In this document: one piece after another, positions 48,198 through 57,165 of the stretch
Layout: every line of letters begins with the position of its first letter
How positions within the stretch are numbered: position 1 is the first letter of the stretch
Source of the DNA: DATBVX01 sp963724625
Lineage (GTDB): Bacteria; Pseudomonadota; Gammaproteobacteria; Steroidobacterales; Steroidobacteraceae
Assembly (NCBI GenBank): GCA_963724625.1
Contig: CAVRVO010000026.1
Span: 1 to 64,000, forward strand
Length of the DNA stretch: 64,000 bases
Reading direction: 5' to 3'
Made by a program: the position numbers and the translations under genes
The notes under the pieces: generated by a model
What the model saw: only the letters and a program-made list of their open reading frames with translations
Databases searched by the model: none
What the model was told of the DNA's origin: nothing

Positions 48198-49013
48198 TCA
48201 CGAAGGCCGCGTGGCACAGCAATACAGCACCTTGTGCAGACGATCCAGCGCGTTCGGCGCAAGCAATGTCGGGCGCTCGACTTCATCGCCGGCAACCGGC
48301 AGCTCTGCCGGCATGGGCACCATTCGGCCGAACACGAATCGCTTGAGCAGGCGCTTCCCGGCGAGCGTTTTCGGCATGATCCCCAGGCGAATCGCAAGCC
48401 TCTTGGCCGGACGCAGCAACCTCTGCCGCCACGAGACCTCCCCCACAGGCATGTATCCGTACACCTGCACGTCGAAGCCTCCGTCCTGAAACAGCCCGGT
48501 CAGTTCGGACGCTCCGTAGTAGCGCTGGCTCAAGGGACTCGGATTGAAATCCCAAAGATCCTTGTTCGCGGTGGCTACGAGAACGCTCCCGCCCGGTCGC
48601 AGCACCCGACGGCATTCCCGTACGAAGCGCGTTGGGTCCGGAACATAGTAGATGGCTTCGAACAGGATGATCACGTCCTTGGAGGCGTCGGCGTACGGCA
48701 ACGATTGGGCATCGAGTTGCGCGAGCCGGATGCGATTCCCGTAGTGCGCCCGTGCGATGGCGAGGATCCGGTCCGAATAGTCGCCCGCCTCCAGGGATCT
48801 ACTTACGCCGCCGAGAATGCCGAGGCCTTGTCCGCAGCCGCACGCGACCTCTACGACATCCTTTCCCTGGCAGTGTAGCGCTGCCCAGCCATAGCGGTGA
48901 GCCATGCGCTGCAATTGTTCGAGAGAGATTTCGGACCCGGCAAGCTCCGTGACCTCGGAAAATTCTGTGAACACGATTCCCTGGATCTCCAATGCGCTGC
49001 GCGTCGGCGCCAA
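48198..49013 (-). CDS. Class I SAM-dependent methyltransferase
   Basis: 271 residues. SAM motif I reads VVEVACGCGQGLGIL (about residue 52), motif II SLEAGDYS, and motif IV DVIILFEAIYYVPDPTRF followed by CRRVLRPGGSVLVATA, a Methyltransf_11 pattern. The C-terminal third is basic and hydrophobic, perhaps membrane-associating. It ends the run of minus-strand genes before the one plus-strand methyltransferase. Its substrate is probably a sugar or lipid-linked saccharide, by context only. Confidence 0.82.
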   Translation of the reverse strand: MAPTRSALEIQGIVFTEFSEVTELAGSEISLEQLQRMAHRYGWAALHCQGKDVVEVACGCGQGLGILGGVSRSLEAGDYSDRILAIARAHYGNRIRLAQLDAQSLPYADASKDVIILFEAIYYVPDPTRFVRECRRVLRPGGSVLVATANKDLWDFNPSPLSQRYYGASELTGLFQDGGFDVQVYGYMPVGEVSWRQRLLRPAKRLAIRLGIMPKTLAGKRLLKRFVFGRMVPMPAELPVAGDEVERPTLLAPNALDRLHKVLYCCATRPS

Positions 49014-49189
49014 AAAGGTGCGGTAGGTTATCCGGTTATTTCGTTACCACCTAGCCCCGCACGCCGGCGAGCGGTAGCCAGCATCGGACGAGCTCACTCT
49101 CGGCCGGACTCCATCCCGCGGTGACACGCTCATCAGGCCGGCCATGTCTGTTAAGATTTCAGGTCGATAAAACAGGCGAGGAAGGCCTC

Positions 49190-50038
49190 ATGACGTACTC
49201 GATTCCGGTACTGCAACGCAGTCTGGATGATATCGCGAAGATTCCGAACGAGAACTGGCTGCACAGTCTCGATACCAGAAAACTCAGGGAGCTGGAGTTC
49301 CACGACCAGCACCGCGACTACAAGACAACTGCTACGTTGCCTGCTGACACCTACGAGTATCTGTACGGCAACCACAAGTACTACCAGACGACCCGTCTCT
49401 CCACGTCCTATGTAGCGCAATGGATCGATCTTCATGCCAAGGGGCGTGTCTTTCTCGACTACGCCTGTGGAGACGGTTCGTTTGCGATCGCAGCCGCGAA
49501 AGCAGGCGCCGCACTCGCGGTGGGTATTGACATCAGTCCGGTGTCCATTGCCAATGCGACCGCCAACGCCAAGCGTCTCGGTCTCGAGAACTGCCGTTTC
49601 GTGCAGGCGGATGCCGAGAACACGCACCTGCCAGCGGAGTCCGTGGATGTCGTGATCTGCAGCGGCATGCTGCATCACCTCGATCTGTCCTTCGCCTTTC
49701 CAGAGCTGCGGCGAATTCTTGCGCCGAACGGGCGCCTGCTTGCAATCGAAGCACTCGACTACAATCCGCTCATCAAGTTGTATCGGATACTGACCCCCCA
49801 GATGCGCACTGAATGGGAAAAGGCGCACATCCTGAGTTTGCGGGACGTGCGCTTCGCCAGCCGGTTTTTCAGTGTAGGGGAGATCCGCTACTGGCATATC
49901 GCAAGCCCGATCGCGGCATGGATGCCAGCGATGTTGCCCGCTTTTGATCTCCTCGATCGAGCGCTGACGCGCGTGCCGCTCATGCAGCGGATGGCGTGGA
50001 TTTTCACGTTCGAGCTGCACAAGATCACGCCGGCGTGA
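49190..50038 (+). CDS. Class I SAM-dependent methyltransferase (plus strand)
   Basis: 282 residues from ATG 49190, chosen because GAGGAAGG lies eight bases upstream. Motif I is VFLDYACGDGSFAIAAAKAG (about residue 90), then VGIDISP, and DVVICSGMLHHLDLSFAFPELRRIL. It is the only polysaccharide-region gene on this strand. It diverges from the neighbouring methyltransferase across 176 bases that should hold two promoters, so it may be regulated separately. Target unknown. Confidence 0.82.
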   Translation: MTYSIPVLQRSLDDIAKIPNENWLHSLDTRKLRELEFHDQHRDYKTTATLPADTYEYLYGNHKYYQTTRLSTSYVAQWIDLHAKGRVFLDYACGDGSFAIAAAKAGAALAVGIDISPVSIANATANAKRLGLENCRFVQADAENTHLPAESVDVVICSGMLHHLDLSFAFPELRRILAPNGRLLAIEALDYNPLIKLYRILTPQMRTEWEKAHILSLRDVRFASRFFSVGEIRYWHIASPIAAWMPAMLPAFDLLDRALTRVPLMQRMAWIFTFELHKITPA

Positions 50039-50088
50039 TGGTGCGCGGGTCTGTGCACGGACGCTTTCACGGCCCGCAAACACCACAC

Positions 50089-51335
50089 CTAGTGCGGAGC
50101 CGTAAAAGCCTCGAGGTACTCGGCGAGCTGACGGTAGACCGTCTCGGCCTGGAAATGGGTTTCGAATGTTCTGCGGGCGTTGTGTGCGAGGCGCTGTCTG
50201 ACGTCATTTGCCTTCAGCGCGCATAAAGCATCGTTGAGCGACGCCGCGCTGCCTGCCTGATACGTTGTTCCGCAGGACTCACGCGACAACAGCTGCTCGG
50301 TCTCGCCCGTGAGGCTCGAGACCACCGCCAGCCCCGCGGCCAGATATTCGATCACCTTGTTCGGCAGACCTTGAGGGGCCGCACGCGCGTAGGCGGCGAG
50401 ACCGATATCCGCCACTGCCAGCGCAGCACGCATCTCGTCCTGCTCCAGCCACCCGGAAAAGCTCACGTTGGGCAGACCAGCCGCCCGCTGGCGCCATGCC
50501 GGCGCGCGTTCTCCGTCTCCGCAAATCAGGAAGTGAAAGCGTGCTTGCGGGTCCCGGGCTAATCCGGCGGCACACTCGAGCACGGGTTCCAGGTCATAGG
50601 TTCGGCCGAGCGTTCCAGCAAACAGGCAAACGATGCCCCCGCTCTTCACGCCGAACTTGCGCAGCATTTCCAGCCCCGCTGCGCGCACCGCGGGTGGTTG
50701 ATCGGGCAGGCTATACGCCAGCGGAAAGACCTGGTCCCGCGGTCCGGCTGCGCGGGCGGCACGAGCGAGTCCCCACTCGAGGTAACCGGCCGACACGGCG
50801 ATCAGAGCATCGGCGCCCGATAGCGCTCGCCGAGTCGCCCAGAAGTATGGCCGCAGCAGCAGTCTCACCGGACCACGCAAGAGCGCGGGAGCGGGCTGAA
50901 GAAAGATATCAGGCCACAGGTCACGCACATCCAGCACGATGGGGATGCCGTGCTCGCGCGCGAAGCGCACTGCCGCGAGTGACAGCTCGATGGTCGGAAA
51001 CGAACAGAGGATCAAATCCGGGCGGCAGCATGTTCCGGCTTTCGCGGGCGAAGTTGCGACCGACCTGCCAGTGATTGATGAGCCTTGCCACCGAAACATT
51101 GCGCCGGTACAGGTCCCCCTCGAGTAAGCGGATCGTGAGCCCGGCGTAGGGCTCAAAGGACGGACCAGCGGACCGCAAAGAACTCTTTGCGGAAGTGGTC
51201 GACGCGCGAGGTCCACCAGACAACCGAGTGACCGCGGCGAACCAGTTCTTGTGCAACCATTCCCGTTCGCCACAGGCGCGAATTGCCCGAAAGCACTGGC
51301 AGCGGCTCGCCGACCGTCATCAACCAGACGTGCAT
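50089..51335 (-). CDS. GT4 family glycosyltransferase, two frameshifts
   Basis: About 414 residues when repaired. ATG 51335 gives MHVWLMTVGEPLPVLSG and GMVAQELVRRGHSVVWWTSR, a WbuB-like GT4 start. One extra base near 51167 and one in a C run at 51020-51022 break the frame. The rest (PDLILCSFPTIELSLAA, VLDVRDLWPDIF, LFAGTLGRTYDLEP, GLPNKVIEYLAAGLAVV) is typical of the fucosyl-N-acetylglucosamine transferase WbuB group, in which the donor-binding site is GxPxKxxEY. It transfers a sugar onto the lipid-linked repeat unit. Confidence 0.82.
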
Positions 51336-51343
51336 AGGAGAAT

Positions 51344-52189
51344 TCAGGCGCGCACTAGCACGTAGTACGCTGCCTCGGTCAGCAGATCGGAGCGAAGGAT
51401 AGCGCTGAAATTGCTGCGCCAGCGGGGTCGAGACGAGCACCTCTGGCGAGGCGAGGCAGGCTTTGATGTCGACGGATTTAAGCCCGCGCGAGCGAAAAGA
51501 CTCTCGAAGTCGCTGTGCCGCAGATCGATTCTGGAAATGGTCCTGCGGGTTCCACAGGCGCCAGCGGCGCTCGGGGAAACGATAGAAGTGGAACATGGAG
51601 ACCGATGCGTCGGCATAGCGGTAGTGATCCGTGTAGTCGATCACGTGACTGAAGATCGCGCCGGGCGCGGCGATCGCGGAGTGCACTCCCGCAGAATTCG
51701 CTCGATGTCCGACCGCGCAATGTGCTCCAGCGTACTGGTCGAGCACACGAAGTTGACACTGCGTCGGGTAACCCGGTTGCCCGGCATCAGCCGGTGCGCA
51801 GTAGCGGATGCGATACTTGCGCGCCAAGATCCTCGTCGCAGTCCTCGATTTCCGGCCACCTGCCCGGCACCAGCGCACGAAGTTGGCGAATCGTGTGATT
51901 GATCTGCTCGACACTGACTCATCCGTTCGATGTCGTACACGCGAATTTCGGTAGCACCGGCATGCGAAAGGAGCAGCGGACTAGAAAGTCGCGGCCGCCT
52001 CCAAACTCAGTGACACGACCCGGATGTACGCGTGGTAGTTCGTTACGTGGAAACGATGCAGGCGCAGGATCGGCGGGTCACCGTGAGGAAGTGACCTCGC
52101 GTCACGTACCGTTGCACCCTTCGTAGAGCACGCGCGCCCGGCACATGAGCAAACGCGCGGAACACCAGGCACTTCAGTCTCCAGTTCAT
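51344..52189 (-). pseudogene. Class I SAM-dependent methyltransferase, about nine frameshifts
   Basis: From ATG 52189 (MNWRLKCLVFRAFAHVPG) to 51344 (LTEAAYYVLVRA) the reading moves between all three frames, yet each segment reads as protein: FHVTNYHAYI, VTEFGGGRDFL (SAM motif I), LLSHAGATEIRVYDIERM, VEQINHTIRQLRALVPGRWP, VNFVCSTSTLEHIA, HVIDYTDHYRYAD and HSDFESLFARAGL. Stops occur only in the wrong frames. Most breaks are explained by one extra base, at least one by a missing base. Amino-acid motifs untouched by substitution point to poor consensus rather than old decay. Confidence 0.7.
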
Positions 52190-52227
52190 CGTTCCGGCGC
52201 CCTCGACCAATCGTGGCTGCGGCGCGA

Positions 52228-54126
52228 TCATGCGATCCATGTCTCGTAGCGTCGCATCCACAACTCGAGCGAGAAGGGTGCAAAGATCTCTCGATGCCAG
52301 ATCGTGCCGCCCTGCGGTTGGCGGCGATACCGTTCGTATCTGCGCAACAGCGGCTCGCTCTGCACGATTCCAGCCCGACAGATGAGGCTGTCCGGTGCGA
52401 AGGCCGCTTGCACGGCGCCGCGCAGCTCGGCCTTGAGCCATTCGCCCTCCGGGTTGGAAAAGCCCTTCTTGTCCTTCCGCCAGGTGATCTCCGGCGGCAG
52501 CAGGGGCTCCATCGCCCTGCGAAAGGCGTATTTCGTCCATCCGTTGCGCAGCTTGAAGGAATCGGGAGCTCGCATCAGCAGATCCATGAGCATGGGATCG
52601 AGGAACGGCAGCCGTATTTCACGACTCGCAGCCATCGACATCCGGTCCTCGTAGTGACACAGCGCGGGAACCGAATAGTTGCGGATGTCGAGCCATTGCC
52701 GGTCGACCAGCGACCCGCCTCCGAGGCCCAGCGGACGCGGCTGCCACGCTTGCAACCATTCACCTCGGGTGGCCGCCTCCGACTCATCGTTGGCGAGCGC
52801 TCCGTTCAGCTTGCGCAGAAACGGCAGATAGCGCATCGCGTCGCCCAGATCGATATCAGTCACGATTGTGCGGTTGACGATGAACCCCGAGAGCACAGCG
52901 GCAGCCTTGAAAACGCGGCCATGTCTCAAGAGCGACTGAAGGTAGAACCCGAGAAACTTGCGATAGCCGAGCAGGAGCTCGTCGGCACCTTGCCCGCTCA
53001 GAATAACCTTGAGTCCCAGTTCCTTCGCGCGCTCCATCAGTTGGCGGTGTGCTACGGCAGACAGACCTGCCACGGGTGCGTCGTTGTACCAGTTCGCTTC
53101 GCTTAGATCCTTCATCAGCTGGTCTGGCACGACGCGCAAATTGATCTTGTGCGCCGGTCTTCGCAGATGACGCTCCATGCAGGCGACGTGAGGCGACTCG
53201 TCGAAGCGAGGGTCGTCACTCACGGCCGATAACAGCTGCGGCGCATGGTCGTCACCAGCCAGGGATTGCGAAACGGCGGCTATGGAGGATGAATCGATGC
53301 CTCCCGACAGGAGCACGCCGACCGGAACATCACTGCGCAGCCGGATACGAACGGATTCGACGAACGTATGGCGAAGCTGCTGGATGAACTCTTGCAACGA
53401 CATGCTTGCGGGATCGCCCGCGTACTGAGGAGGCTGGAAGCGTCTGGTGCGCATCTCGCGCGACTCGGCGTTGACGTCGAGCTCAGCATAGCTGCCCGCC
53501 TCGATACGCCGGATGCCGTCGAAAAACGTGCGCGGCGAAGCATCGCTCAATCCCTGGAAGACGAACTGCCCGACCACGTCGCGATCGAGTGGAAACTTAC
53601 GGCCAAGCAATGTGAGCAGTGCCTTGATCTCCGAGGCGAAGGCAAACCGAGGACCATCGACGCAGTAGTAGAGAGGCTTTTCTGAACCGGCGTCGCAAGC
53701 CAGCACGAGCCGTCCTCGGGTGCGGTCGAACCAAGCGAACGCGCCCATCCAGTTGAACTTACCGAGGGCGCGTTCTGGCCCCCAGTGATGCAGCGCGGAT
53801 AGCAGCACCTCAGTATCGGTCCGCGTCGAAAACCTGGCGCCGAGATCCGCGAGCTCAGTCCTCAACTCCAGATAGTTATACAGTTCTCCGTTGTAGATCA
53901 GGCTGCCTTCGCTACTCCCGTACTCCATGGGCTGCAGGCCTGCATCACTGAGATCGATGATGGACAGTCGCTGGTGCGCGAGCACGAGCGTGTTACCGGC
54001 CACCTCGTAGCTTCGCATGCCACGCCCATCAGGTCCGCGATGCGCTTGCACGCGGCAGGCCGCCGCGAGCACGTCTGGGTCAAACCGTAGCGCTGCGGGT
54101 TGCAGAACGCCGAGAATGCCGCACAT
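52228..54126 (-). CDS. AsnB-like glutamine amidotransferase, copy 1
   Basis: 632 residues with an N-terminal class II glutaminase domain (Cys2 in MCGILGV, HRGPDGRG, YNGELYNYLELR) and a C-terminal synthetase domain with the ATP pyrophosphatase loop LLSGGIDSSS at about residue 275. The usual RDRxGxKPLYY motif is changed to CDAGSEKPLYY. In polysaccharide loci such enzymes amidate the carboxyl group of uronic acid residues (WbpS-type) instead of making asparagine. Its stop lies 38 bases from the methyltransferase start; upstream gene spacing is zero. Confidence 0.87.
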   Translation of the reverse strand: MCGILGVLQPAALRFDPDVLAAACRVQAHRGPDGRGMRSYEVAGNTLVLAHQRLSIIDLSDAGLQPMEYGSSEGSLIYNGELYNYLELRTELADLGARFSTRTDTEVLLSALHHWGPERALGKFNWMGAFAWFDRTRGRLVLACDAGSEKPLYYCVDGPRFAFASEIKALLTLLGRKFPLDRDVVGQFVFQGLSDASPRTFFDGIRRIEAGSYAELDVNAESREMRTRRFQPPQYAGDPASMSLQEFIQQLRHTFVESVRIRLRSDVPVGVLLSGGIDSSSIAAVSQSLAGDDHAPQLLSAVSDDPRFDESPHVACMERHLRRPAHKINLRVVPDQLMKDLSEANWYNDAPVAGLSAVAHRQLMERAKELGLKVILSGQGADELLLGYRKFLGFYLQSLLRHGRVFKAAAVLSGFIVNRTIVTDIDLGDAMRYLPFLRKLNGALANDESEAATRGEWLQAWQPRPLGLGGGSLVDRQWLDIRNYSVPALCHYEDRMSMAASREIRLPFLDPMLMDLLMRAPDSFKLRNGWTKYAFRRAMEPLLPPEITWRKDKKGFSNPEGEWLKAELRGAVQAAFAPDSLICRAGIVQSEPLLRRYERYRRQPQGGTIWHREIFAPFSLELWMRRYETWIA

Positions 54127-55191
54127 CTAGCTGACCAGCCCTTCGCAGATCTCTTCGAACTTCTTTGACCAGACAACGTGGTCGAACTGCGCAGCCCGGA
54201 CCCGCGCACCCTTTTTCAGTTGTCGCCACCGATGGCTGTCCCGGTGCAGTGCGGTCAGCGCGGCAACGAACGCCGCCGTGTCTTGCGGCTCGATCAGGAT
54301 GCCGCAGGTCTCATCGACAATTTCCGGGATGGCGAGCCACCGGGTCGTGATGACGGGTAAGCCATGTGCGAAAGCCTCGGCAATCACGCCCGGATAGCCT
54401 TCGCCCGGGTGGTGCGTGGGCAGAACGAGACAATCGTATTCCCAGAGCGCTGCCTCCACCTGGTCGTGAGTGAGGAAACCCCGGTAATGGACGCGGCCAA
54501 CGCCGCGCCGCTCGATGGCCTCCGCTCTGTACTCATCAAGAGGCCCAAAGAGGTCGATGCTGCAATCATCAGGCAGGCCGGGAGCCGCCTCGAGAATCGT
54601 CTCGATCCCCTTGGTACGCCACAAGTGGCCCAGAAAAACGAATCTCCGACAGACATCCTCGCGCTGATTCTCAGCATGAACCGTCGCTGGCGGGCTTGCG
54701 GCCAGCTTGATGTACGTGGAAAACCAGACCAGCCTGCCCGTCGACTCCCGCTGCAGCTGACGGACCGCTCGCTGCGTCTGCAGCAGTATTACGTCGGCGG
54801 ACAGAACGAACCTTCGCATGATTACCTTCGTCAGCGCGTTGCCGCCCTGGTAGAAATCTCCAAAGCACCCGCCGAAGACGCGCAAGATTGTGGGCATTCT
54901 CAATAGCTTGCTCACCGACACGAGCAGCGGCCCGAACCAGAACATGCCCCGATCACTGGCATGAAACGAAATGACGTCAACACTGCGCCAATTGGCAGCA
55001 ACGGCCAGCAGGGCCCGCAACGCTATGCCGAGATTGCGCGCGTGGCTCGAGTGCTGTTGGTCTCGCGAGGTGTTCACGAGCTTGACGCTGAAACGCTCGT
55101 GACCCTGCAGATCCTCCGCCAGCGTGGCGAAATGCCGCGTGTCGCCACCCATGGGAGGCGGCAGCGGTCCGATCAGCAACACTCGGATCAC
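54127..55191 (-). CDS. GT4 family glycosyltransferase
   Basis: 354 residues. The start MIRVLLIGPLPPPMGGDTRH is the GT4 acceptor-loop motif (PPPxGG), FVFLGHLWRTKGIETIL begins the donor domain, and the donor-binding signature is HHPGEGYPGVIAEAFAHGLPVIT with the ExxxxxxxE pair (E of GEGYP and E of AEAF). It ends one base before asnB copy 1. It adds a sugar to the lipid-linked intermediate; specificity unknown. Confidence 0.87.
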   Translation of the reverse strand: MIRVLLIGPLPPPMGGDTRHFATLAEDLQGHERFSVKLVNTSRDQQHSSHARNLGIALRALLAVAANWRSVDVISFHASDRGMFWFGPLLVSVSKLLRMPTILRVFGGCFGDFYQGGNALTKVIMRRFVLSADVILLQTQRAVRQLQRESTGRLVWFSTYIKLAASPPATVHAENQREDVCRRFVFLGHLWRTKGIETILEAAPGLPDDCSIDLFGPLDEYRAEAIERRGVGRVHYRGFLTHDQVEAALWEYDCLVLPTHHPGEGYPGVIAEAFAHGLPVITTRWLAIPEIVDETCGILIEPQDTAAFVAALTALHRDSHRWRQLKKGARVRAAQFDHVVWSKKFEEICEGLVS

Positions 55192-55207
55192 GCGCAGGCC
55201 GATGCCT

Positions 55208-56149
55208 CTACTGCGAAACGACCGCGACTATGTGGGCACCGCAGGTGGTGAGGTCGTTGTCGGAGAGACCGCGAAATCGCTCGGCAAGCTCGCGCCGCCG
55301 CAGCAACGACGGCGCGCGGCGCGGCGCCTCGTTGATGACATCGAAACCTGCGCTGCGCAGCAGCCGCATGTGTTCCGAATGCGGAGCCCGATTGAGCAGG
55401 TACGGCCGTCGCCCCACGACGACTTTCCAGAGCGCGTCCGAGTAGGTCCAGTGACCGTTCCAACGATCAGCCTTGCCGTGGCAGCGATAATCGATCTGGT
55501 GCGACATAAAGCCCGTCGGCTTCAGCCAGCGTCGCATCGATTCGTAAACTCCGCGGGCATCCTCGACGTGCTCGAGCACCGCCTGCGAGTAGATCATGTC
55601 GATGGTCTGTTCCTGGATGACGGACGGATCGGTCCATGGCACGCGATACATGATGCGCGAGCTCTCGCCCTCCGCGTGCACGACCGACGAGCGAATGTCC
55701 TGGACGCGTGCCGGTTCGAGTGCCGCCTTAAGCCACGCATCGCCCAGCAGGTCGTGCGGGAAGTCGTAGCGCACTAGCTGCGGATTCACCGATGGAAACT
55801 CTCGGTCGTCCGGAATCGGGGCGCGCTGCCGGAACAGTTCGACGAGCTCGTCGAATATCGCCAGATTGCTCTTCAGATTCGAGTAGCGGACCACGTCGAG
55901 CGCGAAGTACTTCTCAACGCCCGACAGAAGTGCGGCGAGACCGATGCCGATGGAGTCCCCCGGACCGAGCTCGGCCACGATCTGCGGGATAGGAGTTGCA
56001 ACACCGGCGGCGCGTGCACACACCAGGTGGCGGAGCCACACCGAGTAGCAGTAGCGTGCCGAATCCGTCCCGCCGGTCGCCCTCATGGCTTGATAGCCGG
56101 GCAGGTACGTCGCCAGTCCCGACAACAGTGCCTTGATCTTCAGTCTCAC
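55208..56149 (-). CDS. Class I SAM-dependent methyltransferase
   Basis: 313 residues from GTG 56149, which overlaps the previous gene's stop (GTGA at 56146-56149). The open frame runs to 56296 but that part is antisense-like filler. IVAELGPGDSIGIGLAALLSG is motif I (about residue 60), EKYFALDVV carries the acidic residue of motif II, and DMIYSQAVLEHVEDARGVY with MRRWLKPTGFMSHQID is the motif IV/V region. Unusual length before motif I. Presumed sugar O-methylation by context. Confidence 0.82.
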   Translation of the reverse strand: MRLKIKALLSGLATYLPGYQAMRATGGTDSARYCYSVWLRHLVCARAAGVATPIPQIVAELGPGDSIGIGLAALLSGVEKYFALDVVRYSNLKSNLAIFDELVELFRQRAPIPDDREFPSVNPQLVRYDFPHDLLGDAWLKAALEPARVQDIRSSVVHAEGESSRIMYRVPWTDPSVIQEQTIDMIYSQAVLEHVEDARGVYESMRRWLKPTGFMSHQIDYRCHGKADRWNGHWTYSDALWKVVVGRRPYLLNRAPHSEHMRLLRSAGFDVINEAPRRAPSLLRRRELAERFRGLSDNDLTTCGAHIVAVVSQ

Positions 56150-57165
56150 GGAGCGAACTCCGGTAATGGCGCGGGGGGCGGCTTCTGGCAGCGCGCTTCG
56201 ATACCGTTGCCACCGGTCGCGACCCAGATATTGCGTGCCTCGAGCGCCTGCAACGCCGCACGGATCGAACGCGCAGTGCGCAGATGCTTGTACCAATCCG
56301 TCAGCCCGTCATGCGTGTCGAGTTCCGCCCATTCGTACTGCAGTTTGTCGCTCAGCTCGGGAAAAGCATGGTAGTAAGTGAGCAACGGCGAGAAACGAGA
56401 TAGCAGCATCTGTGCGGGCCGAACGTGTCTCACGGCCCGGTGCAGCGGAAAGAACCAGCGAGTCAATGCCCGTGTGACAGCGATGCCCTTGGCCGGCGGC
56501 AACCGCTTCAGAATGGGCCGCAGCACCATGTCACCGAACCGCGTGTGGTGGGAGAACGAGTGCTGATAGTGGTCAAGCACCAGCCACCCCCCTGGCTTTA
56601 CCTGCCCATAGAGGTTCGCAATGGTGAGCTCAGGATTCTGCGTGTGCTGCACCACGCCCAGGCAAATCACTACATCGTACTGGGCGGGGCGGAATGGAAG
56701 CTGACCGATGTCGCACTGGATGATGCGGTGGCGGTCCGATTGCGGACAATTCTCCTGGTTGGGTTCGACGGCGGAGCTCAGATCGGTGGACGTCACTGAG
56801 GCTGCTGCGAGCTGAAGCAGGACCTCGGTAAATCGCCCCGCGCCGCAGCCTGCTTCGAGCACTTCGAAGCGGCGTTCCGGATGCTGCAGCTCATGCCACA
56901 ACTCATCGCCGATGCAGCGGCGCAAACGGTCCCTGGACAGGTTGGTCTTCGTGTAGGAGTCCAGTTGGGTGACGCGGTAGAGACGCCACTGCGCGCCAAA
57001 CGCCTCTGCATAGTTGCGCTCCGGCGCAAGCAGCCGCGGGATGCCCTGCCGGATCGGGTAGCGATGGCCCAGCGGGCAAACGAGGTCGGCGCCCGCATCG
57101 GCGGTAGCGAACGCCGACTGATCGACAGGGCAGACGCTCTCGGGAAACGAAGGCGTACGCGTCAT
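56146..57165 (-). CDS. SAM-dependent methyltransferase with N-terminal Trm112-like Cys motif
   Basis: 339 residues. The N-terminus has VCPVDQSAF and VCPLGHRYPIRQGIPRLL, a Trm112p-like zinc-ribbon-type segment often fused to glycan-locus methyltransferases. Motif I is VLEAGCGAGRFTEVLLQL (about residue 103), then TSTDLSSAV, and DVVICLGVVQHTQNPELTI. It follows asnB copy 2 directly and is coupled to the next methyltransferase. Substrate unknown. Confidence 0.85.
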   Translation of the reverse strand: MTRTPSFPESVCPVDQSAFATADAGADLVCPLGHRYPIRQGIPRLLAPERNYAEAFGAQWRLYRVTQLDSYTKTNLSRDRLRRCIGDELWHELQHPERRFEVLEAGCGAGRFTEVLLQLAAASVTSTDLSSAVEPNQENCPQSDRHRIIQCDIGQLPFRPAQYDVVICLGVVQHTQNPELTIANLYGQVKPGGWLVLDHYQHSFSHHTRFGDMVLRPILKRLPPAKGIAVTRALTRWFFPLHRAVRHVRPAQMLLSRFSPLLTYYHAFPELSDKLQYEWAELDTHDGLTDWYKHLRTARSIRAALQALEARNIWVATGGNGIEARCQKPPPAPLPEFAP

